NCBI RefSeq assembly: GCF_902498805.1
Contig: NZ_LR701582.1
Coordinates: 1 to 64,000, forward strand
Length of the DNA: 64,000 bases
Source of the DNA: Imperialibacter sp. EC-SDR9
GTDB lineage: Bacteria > Bacteroidota > Bacteroidia > Cytophagales > Cyclobacteriaceae
Direction: 5' to 3'
Both the position numbers and the translations under genes were made by a program. Under the pieces are notes generated by a model. It saw only the letters and a list, made by a program, of their open reading frames with translations. It was not told the DNA's origin and searched no databases. This document shows, piece after piece, positions 1 through 7,701 of the stretch (positions are counted from its first letter, which is position 1; each line of letters starts with the position of its first letter).

Positions 1-38
1 TTGAGATGATCTGCGAGAATAAGTTTAGATTTACCATG

Positions 39-100
39 GGAGGTGTAGTCTTTTGTTGTGCAACTCAAAGCTAACTTTGAGATACTTAATTCACACCTCC
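39..100. other. Nested stem-loop upstream of first gene
   Basis: Two nested inverted repeats are visible. The outer arms GGAGGTGT (39-46) and ACACCTCC (93-100) are exact complements, and inside them CTCAAAG (64-70) and CTTTGAG (75-81) form a hairpin with a four-base CTAA loop. It lies 78 bases before the first gene. It could be a structured leader, a terminator of a gene left of the window, or the remnant of a mobile end; there is no T-tract to favour a terminator. Confidence 0.4.
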
Positions 101-177
101 CTACTCTATTCGTTTAGGACGCTATTGGTTTTTGACTAATAACGCTTGCATTTTCCTTGTAAGCTTACCGTGTAAAA

Positions 178-999
178 ATGATGAGGGTTTTTGTAATATT
201 TTTTGGTCTCTTGGGCTACTATGCTGATGCTCAGGATTCATGGGCATTTGAACCACACATCGAGTTCGAAACATATTCAGTTTCGGAGGGGATGATAGAT
301 GGAAAATACGCCATCAAAATGTACCTGGAAGAGTCATACCAGTCGTGTAAAGCGAATGAGTCGAGCAGGTGGACACCGCACATGGTTTATGGTTGGTACA
401 TGTACCAGAAAGTTGGGAAGAAGATACCCTTAATAGGGCATTCTTGTTATGCAGATGCCTGTGAAACAAGATTAAAGCTGTTTGTGCCTGAGGATTTCAC
501 CAACTACGCCCTTGACGAAAATTGCGATTTGCCCAATGCAAAAGAGGTATTTACGATTCAGCCAGGACAAAGCCAAATGTTTTGGCAGATGGGTAAGGGC
601 GAACCATTGCCCGTCCAATTAGAAGATGTTCACCCTTTTAGCTTTACTTCCAAAGCTCGGATTTTGCTTTTAATGCAGGGAATAGAAATGGCGAGTTTCA
701 ACCTGAACGAACTGAGCCAAAAAGAATTGATTGAGGGCGTTAAAATTTTAGCTCAAAAAAGTATCAACGGAAGTTTTCATTTGATCATTGATTATTCGCA
801 TCAATCAAATCCGGGTTCGGGAGGTCACGGGTCGTGTGGTGCCGGAGTGGAGGTGTACGCAGCCTATATTAAAATAGCTCAGGACTTAACAGTTGAGACG
901 TTTGACCAAATTCAGGTTGAGAGTTGCCTGAGCAATGAAAACAATGTAGATGTGGAGTACGATGTGAATCATCCTGAACTTGGAATCCGCAAAAAATAG
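178..999 (+). CDS. Hypothetical secreted protein
   Basis: This 273-residue protein is not recognised. It starts with a hydrophobic stretch ending in ADAQ, which reads as a signal peptide cleaved after about residue 18, so the product is probably periplasmic or exported. The mature part is mixed alpha/beta in composition with several cysteines (SYQSCK, GHSCYADACE, ENCD, GSCGAG, ESCLS), which would fit disulfides outside the cytoplasm. A second ATG follows directly at 181, so the exact start is uncertain by one codon. It stands alone: the next 600 bases carry no convincing gene. Confidence 0.7.
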   Translation: MMRVFVIFFGLLGYYADAQDSWAFEPHIEFETYSVSEGMIDGKYAIKMYLEESYQSCKANESSRWTPHMVYGWYMYQKVGKKIPLIGHSCYADACETRLKLFVPEDFTNYALDENCDLPNAKEVFTIQPGQSQMFWQMGKGEPLPVQLEDVHPFSFTSKARILLLMQGIEMASFNLNELSQKELIEGVKILAQKSINGSFHLIIDYSHQSNPGSGGHGSCGAGVEVYAAYIKIAQDLTVETFDQIQVESCLSNENNVDVEYDVNHPELGIRKK

Positions 1000-1101
1000 G
1001 CTAATTTCCTTCGCCTTCTGGCCTGATTTTCGTATTATAAGAAACGAGGCCATCATCTCTTCCTTTCCCAGGCCATTCTGGTGCAGCGCAAGATGTTTCC
1101 T

Positions 1102-1160
1102 TTCGATGCCCATCAAACTACTCCTTCGATGCTCATCAAAACCATTCGATGCGCATCAAA
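1102..1160. repeat. Three short direct repeats of 16 bp
   Basis: The motif TTCGATGCnCATCAAA occurs three times, at 1102-1117, 1125-1140 and 1145-1160, differing only at one central base (C, T, G). Unit spacing is 23 and 20 bases. The three copies could be an iterated protein-binding site or a simple local duplication. Confidence 0.75.
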
Positions 1161-1235
1161 TAACAATTAGTACAGCAATCGCCACACAACTCTTGCCGTA
1201 GACCCTCACACATCTTGCGCTAGATCCGGAAACTT

Positions 1236-1441
1236 CTTGCTGTACCGATGGCTCCGTGTTGCTGGATCGGTCAGTGCTTCTTAGGCAACAGGTGATAACT
1301 TCTTGGGCAGGAGGTGGCTGCAACTTGCGGTAGCGATGGCTGCGTGTTGCGGTAGTGGTGGGTGTTTCTTGCACTGCAGGTAACAACTTTCAGCGCAGGA
1401 GGAAGCTCCTTCTTGCTGCAATGATGACTCCATGTTGCGAC
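1236..1441. repeat. Degenerate tandem repeat, 88-bp period
   Basis: A 30-base block beginning CTTGCTG or CTTGCGG and containing GATGGCTCCGTGTTGC-like sequence starts at 1236, 1324 and 1412, exactly 88 bases apart. The rest of the unit is also related between copies, for example a GGTGATAACTT... GGCAGGAGG segment against GGTAACAACTTT... CGCAGGAGG. No reading frame runs through all copies, so this is not a coding repeat. Confidence 0.65.
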
Positions 1442-1515
1442 GCAGCACACTTCCTTTTCTGCAAGGCCAGCTATCCATCCGAGGCAGGTGTGCCTCTTGA
1501 AAAGGGCAGTGAGTA
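1441..1515. repeat. Direct repeat flanking toxin module, copy 1
   Basis: The first 36 bases (CGCAGCACACTTCC... AGGCCAGC) match 2479-2513 with four substitutions and one indel, and the following TGAAAAGGG-CAGTGAG segment also recurs there. The two copies bracket the zeta-toxin-like gene and its small partner in direct orientation, as would be left by insertion or duplication of an intergenic element. Confidence 0.55.
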
Positions 1516-1609
1516 GGGTTGGGGATGGAGTGAACGCCCGGAGGCAGACTGGGGTTTGTTCAAGTGTTGTGGGTAAGATTCAGCATCTGATATCATCGGT
1601 AGTAAATTG

Positions 1610-1617
1610 TATATTTG
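1610..1617 (+). promoter_or_regulatory. Putative -7 element TATATTTG
   Basis: TATATTTG matches the Bacteroidota -7 consensus TAnnTTTG and ends six bases before the ATG at 1624. Transcription would begin at or within a few bases of the start codon, so the mRNA may be leaderless. No well spaced -33 TTG is visible. Confidence 0.4.
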
Positions 1618-1623
1618 AGTGCA

Positions 1624-2199
1624 ATGAAAAAACTATATGTCATAGCAGGTTGTAACGGAGCGGGGAAGACCACCGCTTCATATACTATTTTACCAGAGAT
1701 TCTTGACTGTAGGGAATTCGTAAATGCGGATGAAATTGCCAAAGGAATCTCTCCTTTTCAGCCGGAGAAAGCGGGAATTGTAGCAGGCAGATTGATGTTG
1801 GAAAGGATTAAAAAACTGTTAGGGTCAGGAGAAAGTTTTGCTTTTGAAACGACGCTTTCGACCAGAAGCTATGTTCAGTTTATTGATAGGGCAAAGCAAT
1901 TGGACTACCAGGTGAGTTGCTTGTTTTTCTGGCTCAATTCGGAAGAATTGGCCATTTCAAGAGTGGAGACAAGAGTAAAAGAAGGTGGTCACCATATTCC
2001 GGAAGACGTCATCAGGAGGAGGTATAAAAGTGGTCTGAAAAATTTTTTCAACCTGTTTCTTCCCAAAGTTGACAACTGGCTATTTGTAAACAACTCTGGA
2101 GATAATTACGAGATTATAGCAGAAGGGGCTTTAAATGAAGAAACTATTAATAATGTTGAACAGTGGGGAGAATTGAAAAGGAAATACTATGGGAACTAA
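1624..2199 (+). CDS. Zeta-toxin-like P-loop kinase
   Basis: The 191-residue product begins MKKLYVIAGCNGAGKTT, a Walker A loop (GCNGAGKT, about residues 9-16), and carries the family's FVNADEIAKG segment, the FAFETTLS strand and a VRRR/IRRRY region near the C-terminus. This is the zeta-toxin/ AAA phosphotransferase fold; true zeta toxins phosphorylate UDP-N-acetylglucosamine, but many chromosomal relatives have unknown substrates. An in-frame TTG lies nine bases upstream at 1615, but ATG at 1624 gives the normal family N-terminus. It overlaps the next gene by 11 bases, so the two are probably co-expressed. Base composition is lower in GC than the downstream housekeeping genes. Confidence 0.85.
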   Translation: MKKLYVIAGCNGAGKTTASYTILPEILDCREFVNADEIAKGISPFQPEKAGIVAGRLMLERIKKLLGSGESFAFETTLSTRSYVQFIDRAKQLDYQVSCLFFWLNSEELAISRVETRVKEGGHHIPEDVIRRRYKSGLKNFFNLFLPKVDNWLFVNNSGDNYEIIAEGALNEETINNVEQWGELKRKYYGN

Positions 2200-2380
2200 A
2201 GAACAGTTGAAAGAAGAACGGGACAGGATAGTCAAAGGACTTGAAGAGACTTACAGAAGGCTTGTCGAATACAAAAAGCAAAAGAAAAGCCTCATGATTG
2301 TGGTTAGGAACGGCAAAATTGAAGCGGTTGACCCGAATGAAATACCACCCACAACATTGTATAAGCGTAGTGCAGGCTGA
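2189..2380 (+). CDS. Small partner of zeta-like toxin, putative antitoxin
   Basis: A 63-residue, highly charged protein starting inside the last codons of the zeta-like gene. The first 35 residues are a predicted amphipathic helix rich in K, E and R, followed by a short beta-like segment (IVVRNGKIEAVDP). I do not recognise a named family. The overlap and small size suggest it is the antitoxin or regulator of the upstream kinase; the toxin-first order is opposite to the classical epsilon-zeta arrangement. No evidence of function beyond context. Confidence 0.6.
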   Translation: MGTKEQLKEERDRIVKGLEETYRRLVEYKKQKKSLMIVVRNGKIEAVDPNEIPPTTLYKRSAG

Positions 2381-2956
2381 AACTAAAATCAACAATTTTT
2401 GCTCTTGGCAAGGTTTGTACCTGGCGAGCAGTAAAGTGCTCCGAATCCACAGAAGGCGATGTACGGGTAGTCTTACGGCGCAGCGCACTGCTTTTTCTGC
2501 CAGGCCAGCTTCCTTCAAAAGGGAGTGAAAGCCTGGCGGCTATCAGACGGTTTTCTGCAGGCCTGGCCATCTCCCTGAAAATATCTCCGAAACTGCTGGT
2601 AAATTACACGGTGTTTGACTAGTATTATTTCCGTAATTTTTATCCTCCGGCTGCATAATGGTTTTTTTGCCGGATTTTTCAACAGCCAGCGGTTTTATTG
2701 TAGCCGACTTTCTATTTACCTGTGAGCCCTGTGTAGTGAGAGTAAGGAAGACGGCCCTGGGTAGTTGGTGCTGAAAACGCAGGGTGATCAACCGGCAAAT
2801 ATCCATCCATTTTGGCCATGCCCCACCTGTGAGTATATGGAATATAAACGCTCGTGCGGCGGGTGACTGGGGTTTATACAATCGTTACCGGTCATTCTAA
2901 AAGACGACACAACCATAAACAAGGACAGAGAAAATGAACAGACAAGCCAACGCTTC
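2381..2956. other. Non-coding interval with repeat copies
   Basis: No supported gene. A 112-codon frame on the minus strand (2543-2881) has no recognisable family and includes part of the repeat sequence, so it is not called. GACTGGGGTTT at 2866-2876 recurs at 1547-1557 in a similar GC-rich setting, another hint that both sides of the zeta module carry copies of one dispersed element. Confidence 0.5.
2479..2535. repeat. Direct repeat flanking toxin module, copy 2
   Basis: CGCAGCGCACTGCT... AGGCCAGC and the following CAAAAGGGAGTGA match copy 1 at 1441-1515 in the same orientation. A shorter trace, TTTTCTGCAGGCC, appears again at 2551-2563. The element has no coding potential that I can see. 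Confidence 0.55.
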
Positions 2957-3030
2957 AGCAAAATCAAAAGAGGTGCAACGCTAGCCACAAGCCGACACGC
3001 AGTTGCACCACATTTGCTTTTGCCTAACGC
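2949..3030. repeat. Palindromic element left of the 1263-aa gene
   Basis: Arms of 23 bases at 2957-2979 and 3002-3024 pair with four mismatches; the inner eight (GGTGCAAC/GTTGCACC) are exact. The palindrome is bracketed by direct AACGC at 2949-2953 and 3026-3030. The central part contains CTAG-CCACAAGCC. The reverse complement of 3022-3028 reads GTTAGGC, which fits the integron R' box GTTRRRY, but the other boundary does not fit an attC site. A matching element lies right of the gene at 6841-6928. Confidence 0.6.
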
Positions 3031-3049
3031 ACAAGCCAATTGAACAACT

Positions 3050-6000
3050 ATGAAACTTGTAACGAGAAATCATTTAGAAGATTGGGCTGATAGAGTTGAC
3101 TCTAAGGGAGATTTACCATATCTCATTTCAAGATTAGTGAGGGCAACTGCTCCTACAAGCACTCAAGCGGACTTCCCATCAGGAAGTGCCGCCTATGTTG
3201 GAGGATGGGACGGTGTGGTAACTTGTGAAGAAGAAACCGCTTATGTTCCAAAAGGAATTTCTTTATGGGAGTTTGGAACCGAGGCCGACAACAAAGGAAA
3301 AGCTGACGAAGATTATGATAAAAGAAAAGTTGACCCGTTAGGTTATACTCAAAAGGATTGTGTTTACATTTTTGTCACCCTGCGATTTTGGAAACAGAAA
3401 GACAAGTGGATAAAAGCAAAAAAGGCAGAAGGTATCTGGAAAGATGTAAGGGTTTATGATTCTTCAAACTTGGAGCAATGGCTTGACATTGCTCTATCAG
3501 TTTCAAGGTGGCTTTCAAGTCGTGTAGGAAGTTATCCCTTTGATGGTATAATGACTGCTGATGAATTTTGGGAGGAATGGTCAATGGGCCCAAACGGTTT
3601 GGTTTTACAACCAGAAGTTGTTACGGCAGGGAGAGAGATTGAGCAAAAACAATTATTAAAAATCTTACAAGAACAAGCAAGTATAAAAGCAATAAAGGCA
3701 TCAACAAAAAATGAAGCGATTGCTTTTATAATTGCTGCTGCTAAACAATTTCCTAAAAGTGAATCGGAAAGATTTTTTTCAAAGTCATTAATAATTGACA
3801 CCGAAGGTAATTTTCGTGGTATAAGAATAAACACAATAACACCACTAAATCTAATTCCAAGATTCGATGATGCACAACCACTTTATTCTGCTGTTGGAAA
3901 AGGACATCATGTTTTAGTTCCATTAGGTGCTGACGACACATTCAATCAAGAAACAATTATTCTTCCAACGATTGACCGAGATGGACAGGTGAACTCTTTA
4001 ATCAAGAGTGGAATTTCAGAAGACGATGCCAAAAAGTTTTCTAGAGAATCAGGAAGAAATATTACAATCCTAAAGAAACTAATTGGTTTTCCTCATACCA
4101 AAACAAAATGGATAGATACCGAGAATATCCGAGAAATTATTCCAGCACTTTTATTAGGAAGGTGGAATGAAAATTTTGTGGGAGACATTGAACTCATTGA
4201 GAAATTATCAGGAGTTATGTATTCAGACTATTTGGTTACGCTTACAAAGTGGAGAAACCTTGAAGAATCGCCAATCATGCAAATTGGCGAAACGTGGCGA
4301 TTGACTTCACCATTAGATTTATGGACAAATCTTTCACCACATCTTACTCAAAAAGATTTTCAAAATATTCAAGAATGTTTCTCTTTCGCTTTTAAAAATG
4401 GTAATCCTATAATAGAACCCAAAGACAAAGATGACTTTGCGGCATTCTATAATAAGCAACGGAAATTTTCTAACTGGTCAAGAGAAGGAATAGCTCAATC
4501 CCTAATTTTAATTGGACGATTTGGTGAAGGATTAAATATTCCCAACCTAACCAATCCACAACTTTGGGTTGACAGTTTAGTTCATGACTTACTTATTAAT
4601 GCAAGCGGTGAAATATGGATTTCAGTAGACCATGAATTACCCCTCATTTCAGAAGCATCTCCATTAAGTTTTCTTAAAGCAGTGAGCAATTCACTTTTAA
4701 AGGAACAACCTGAAATAATGGATATGTTCAAAGAGGTAGAAGGTTTTTTACATTCTACAAGTAGCCATACAGGATTATTGTGGGCTCTTGAAGGGTTAGC
4801 GTGGTTGCCTGAATATTTGAGAGAAGTCGGTTTGATTCTACTCAAACTTTCACGACTTGACCCAGGTGGAAATTTAGCAAACAGACCAATCAACAGCATA
4901 TCTGAAATTTTCAAATCATGGCACTATCAAACTCTTTCACCTTTCAAAGAGAGGATGGAAATATTGAAATACATTACAGAAAAGGAAAAGGAAACAGGTT
5001 GGACTTTGCTAATCAGAATGCTTCCAGACCATCACGGAGTTGCACACCCAACGCATAAAATGCGTTGGAGGATTTTTGATAAGAACCTTAATTTGCGTTA
5101 TACATACGAAGAAATTTATGACACTCATTCCTATGTTGTTTCACTGCTGCTTGACCAATTTGATAATAGCGAAAAAAAGTTTTCTCAACTCATTGAAGAA
5201 AGTGTAAATCTGTTTCCATATGACAGAAAAAAGGTTTTGGATTGGGCTGATAATATTTACCCAAAGGTTGAACAAACAGAATTCACCACTTGGGAAACAA
5301 TCAGAAAAATCCTAAATCATCATAGGTCTCACCCCGATGCTGATTGGACTTTGCCTGAAAGCGAATTGAAAAGGTTTGAAGAACTTTACGAAAAGTTAAA
5401 ACCACTTGATGTAATAAGCCAGCACATTTGGCTTTTCAACGAACATTGGCCTGCTTTTCCTGAAGGTGCTAAGTATGAGAAAAGTGAATTTGAAAAAAGA
5501 CACGACCAACAGCAGAAGAAAATTGATGATGCAAGAAATAATGCTGCAAAAATCTTACTTAAAGAATTAGGTCTAAAAAAAACTTTAGACCTTAGAAAGT
5601 TCGTAAAAGAATCATGGACTTTAGGTGATGCTTTAGCAAAGGTAATTACCAATCAAGAGGAAATAATTTCTGTTTGCGAATGCCTTAATGATGAAGGAGA
5701 AAATCTAAGATTCATTCGCAGCTTCATTTTTCGTAAATCAATCATTGAAGGCTTTGAATGGATTACCACTTTATTTCAGAGTTTGCAGAAAAAGGGATTT
5801 AATAACAAGTCACTTGTAAACAGTCTATTACCGATAGATCAATCCAAGCAACTTTGGGATTTTGTTTCAACCTTAGATAAGGAAATACAGAATGAGTATT
5901 GGAAAGATATGTATCCGACATTTTACAACATTCCTGTTGAAGAAAAAATTATTGGTGTTCAAATGCTTATGGAACACAAGAGGTTTTTTTCTGCTATTGA

Positions 6001-6841
6001 TATAAGTTCACATTTTGCAGAGGAATTACCAACTCAAATTCTTGCAGAACTTCTTAAAGAATCTGCAACGGAAGAAGCAAGTGAACAAGCCCGTTTTAAG
6101 GGATACGAGATTGAAAGAATATTTGAAACACTTGACAAGCGTTCCGATTTAGACCATTCAGCACTTATTAATTTGGAGTGGTTATACATACCACTATTGG
6201 ATTCTTATGGGACAAGAAGAAATCCAAAAGTTTTGCAAGATGAGCTTTCAAAGAATCCGAAATTTTTCGTTGATATGCTTAAATGGTTATACATACCTAA
6301 GGACAAAACTAAAATGGAGGAAGAGAGAAAGGGAATTTCTGCCGAAGTGGTTCAGAACCGAGCAAAGCAGGTTTATCATTTGTTTCACTCATGGAAAAAA
6401 ATTCCAGGGCTGAAACCGGACAACTCAATTGATGAAGAAGAGTTAACTAAATGGGTAACTGAAACAAGAAAGATAGCAGAGGCAGAAGAAAGATTAGATG
6501 TTGCTGACATGCACATAGGACAAGTATTAGCACAATATCCAGAGAATATTCCCGAGTGGCCACAGGAAATTATTTTTAAACTCATTGAAGAAATAAACTC
6601 TGATAGCTTAAACAGAAGTTATTCCTCTGCTATGTTCAATAAGCGAGGTTCATCAACAAGAGGGCCATTTGACGGTGGAAATATTGAGAGAGACAAAGCG
6701 GCTTACTTTGGCAAATTAGCAAATGACTTTAAAAATAAATATCCAAATGTTGCCGAGATATTTAAGCGTCTGGAACAAGGATATTTGGCAGATGCAAAGC
6801 GAATGGATGAAAGTGCAGAACGAGACAGGTTGGAGTACTGA
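3050..6841 (+). CDS. Large defence-like protein, degenerate STAND architecture
   Basis: A 1263-residue cytoplasmic protein without signal peptide or membrane segments. Residues 1-160 form a conserved-looking N-terminal domain with GGWDG (51-55), a hydrophobic strand ending WEFGT (73-77), KADEDYDKR (84-92) and a strand VYIFVTLRFW; the D54/E74/K82-84 layout resembles a PD-(D/E)XK nuclease, which is an inference. A second region starts with VVTAGREIEQ (190-199), typical of the linker into a STAND ATPase, but a Walker A glycine-lysine loop is missing: KASTKNEAIAFI stands in its place. The rest is helical and probably repeat-like. Sampled lines are 30-33% GC against near 50% in neighbours, and similar palindromes sit at both ends, so recent acquisition is likely. 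Function unknown; an anti-phage or toxin-like role is inferred from architecture. Confidence 0.75.
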   Translation: MKLVTRNHLEDWADRVDSKGDLPYLISRLVRATAPTSTQADFPSGSAAYVGGWDGVVTCEEETAYVPKGISLWEFGTEADNKGKADEDYDKRKVDPLGYTQKDCVYIFVTLRFWKQKDKWIKAKKAEGIWKDVRVYDSSNLEQWLDIALSVSRWLSSRVGSYPFDGIMTADEFWEEWSMGPNGLVLQPEVVTAGREIEQKQLLKILQEQASIKAIKASTKNEAIAFIIAAAKQFPKSESERFFSKSLIIDTEGNFRGIRINTITPLNLIPRFDDAQPLYSAVGKGHHVLVPLGADDTFNQETIILPTIDRDGQVNSLIKSGISEDDAKKFSRESGRNITILKKLIGFPHTKTKWIDTENIREIIPALLLGRWNENFVGDIELIEKLSGVMYSDYLVTLTKWRNLEESPIMQIGETWRLTSPLDLWTNLSPHLTQKDFQNIQECFSFAFKNGNPIIEPKDKDDFAAFYNKQRKFSNWSREGIAQSLILIGRFGEGLNIPNLTNPQLWVDSLVHDLLINASGEIWISVDHELPLISEASPLSFLKAVSNSLLKEQPEIMDMFKEVEGFLHSTSSHTGLLWALEGLAWLPEYLREVGLILLKLSRLDPGGNLANRPINSISEIFKSWHYQTLSPFKERMEILKYITEKEKETGWTLLIRMLPDHHGVAHPTHKMRWRIFDKNLNLRYTYEEIYDTHSYVVSLLLDQFDNSEKKFSQLIEESVNLFPYDRKKVLDWADNIYPKVEQTEFTTWETIRKILNHHRSHPDADWTLPESELKRFEELYEKLKPLDVISQHIWLFNEHWPAFPEGAKYEKSEFEKRHDQQQKKIDDARNNAAKILLKELGLKKTLDLRKFVKESWTLGDALAKVITNQEEIISVCECLNDEGENLRFIRSFIFRKSIIEGFEWITTLFQSLQKKGFNNKSLVNSLLPIDQSKQLWDFVSTLDKEIQNEYWKDMYPTFYNIPVEEKIIGVQMLMEHKRFFSAIDISSHFAEELPTQILAELLKESATEEASEQARFKGYEIERIFETLDKRSDLDHSALINLEWLYIPLLDSYGTRRNPKVLQDELSKNPKFFVDMLKWLYIPKDKTKMEEERKGISAEVVQNRAKQVYHLFHSWKKIPGLKPDNSIDEEELTKWVTETRKIAEAEERLDVADMHIGQVLAQYPENIPEWPQEIIFKLIEEINSDSLNRSYSSAMFNKRGSSTRGPFDGGNIERDKAAYFGKLANDFKNKYPNVAEIFKRLEQGYLADAKRMDESAERDRLEY

Positions 6842-6928
6842 ACGCCATCGCAATTTGGTGGCACATTTGCAAAACCGCACTAGTCCAAGCCAAAACCAAG
6901 TTTTGCAAAAGAGCCACCAAACCAACGC
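6841..6928. repeat. Palindromic element right of the 1263-aa gene
   Basis: Arms of 22 bases at 6854-6875 (TTTGGTGGCACATTTGCAAA...) and 6900-6921 pair with two mismatches across a 24-base loop. As in the element at 2949-3030 the palindrome is bracketed by direct AACGC (6841-6845 and 6924-6928), is followed by ACA, and has CTAG-CCAAGCC in its centre; both also contain CACATTTGC. The first AACGC begins on the last base of the gene's stop codon. Confidence 0.65.
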
Positions 6929-7148
6929 ACATAGACACTGCAACATGGCCAGACAACAAATCGACAGAAAAGAAGCACGAACCTTCCCTAAAAATTTCTT
7001 CGTAAAGTGTGCGGTGCTCAAACAACTCGTAGTCGTAATGAAAAGGGAGGTGGGAAGCGGTTAGTTGTAAGGTTAACGCCGTGGTCGCTTGCATATTGCG
7101 CCACTGAAAATTTAGCCGAAAATGGTGTTTTGGAAGAGCTGAGATGAA
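6929..7148. other. Non-coding interval before arr
   Basis: No supported gene. A short frame (about 6948-7064) gives a plausible-looking but unrecognised 39-residue peptide and may be a decayed gene end. A further AACGC at 7075-7079 is not accompanied by a palindrome. Confidence 0.4.
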
Positions 7149-7156
7149 TATTTTTG
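7129..7156 (+). promoter_or_regulatory. Putative arr promoter
   Basis: TATTTTTG (7149-7156) matches the Bacteroidota -7 consensus, with TTTG at 7129-7132 sixteen bases before it as a possible -33 element. Expected transcription start is near 7162, which lies downstream of the ATG at 7158 and supports the internal ATG at 7221 as the real start of arr. Confidence 0.5.
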
Positions 7157-7220
7157 AATGTTCACAGTATCAAGTGTTGCCAATAAGCAAAGCAGCACGC
7201 TCATCAAAAACACATCAGCA

Positions 7221-7646
7221 ATGAAAACGGAAAGCATTGAAAACGAGACAGCGAAGCCGATATACTATCATGGAACGAAGGCAAATTTGAAACCGGGAGA
7301 CCTGATAGCACCAGGGTTTAAGTCCAACTATGGAACGGGGAAAAAGGCAACTTATGTCTACTTCAGCGCCACGCTGGATGCCGCCATTTGGGGGGCGGAG
7401 CTTGCAGTTGGTGACAAGCCAGGCAGAATTTACATAGTGGAACCAACAGGCCCTTTTGAAGATGACCCCAACCTTACAAACAAACGGTTTCCGGGCAATC
7501 CAACGAAATCTTACCGAACAGCGCACCCCATTAAGGTATCCGGTGAAGTCACCGAATGGCAGGGGCACTCGCCGGAGCAGCTCAAAGCGATGAGGGATCA
7601 TCTTGAAAAACTGAAGGAGCAGGGGGTTGAAGCGATTGAGGATTGA
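7221..7646 (+). CDS. arr: Rifampin ADP-ribosyltransferase Arr
   Basis: The 141-residue product matches the Arr family over its whole length: YYHGTKANLKPGD near residue 15, YVYFSATLDAAIWGAEL, YIVEPTGPFEDDPNLTNKRF, GNPTKSYR and the C-terminal GHSPEQLKAMRDHLEKL...GVEAIED. Arr transfers ADP-ribose from NAD to the C23 hydroxyl of rifampin and inactivates it; the conserved His of YHGT, the Tyr of VYFSA and an Asp of FEDDP are present. A longer frame from ATG 7158 would add 21 unconserved residues and overlaps the predicted transcription start, so 7221 is preferred. Arr genes occur both as chromosomal genes in soil and marine bacteria and as mobile integron cassettes; here it lies beside palindromic elements. 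Confidence 0.92.
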   Translation: MKTESIENETAKPIYYHGTKANLKPGDLIAPGFKSNYGTGKKATYVYFSATLDAAIWGAELAVGDKPGRIYIVEPTGPFEDDPNLTNKRFPGNPTKSYRTAHPIKVSGEVTEWQGHSPEQLKAMRDHLEKLKEQGVEAIED

Positions 7647-7701
7647 GTATGGTACAGAACCTTTCACGAAAAATGGAAAAAGTGTTGAGGTAACGAGGGC
7701 C

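Larger units (their letters stand above)
1000..1623. other. Non-coding, repeat-rich interval
   Basis: No open frame here has the look of a gene: the short frames on both strands give low-complexity, cysteine- and serine-rich translations. The interval holds three copies of a 16-bp motif, three degenerate copies of an 88-bp unit, and a segment that recurs after the toxin gene pair near 2479. It reads as decayed or repeat-expanded intergenic DNA next to an accessory module. Confidence 0.6.

Noticed and set aside
1102-1441. Possible CRISPR array from the short repeats
   Set aside because: Repeats are degenerate, spacers are not uniform in the 16-bp set, the 88-bp units are related over most of their length, and there are no cas genes.
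2543-2881. 112-codon minus-strand frame between the zeta module and the large gene
   Set aside because: No recognisable domain, and its end is made of the dispersed repeat; it may be part of a repeated element, so it was left uncalled.
2949-3030. Canonical integron attC site
   Set aside because: One end fits an R' box on the reverse strand, but the two ends carry direct, not inverted, AACGC, and no integrase gene is present; kept only as attC-like possibility.
7158-7220. Longer Arr start at 7158
   Set aside because: The ATG lies upstream of the transcription start predicted from the TATTTTTG element, and the added residues are not part of the Arr fold.
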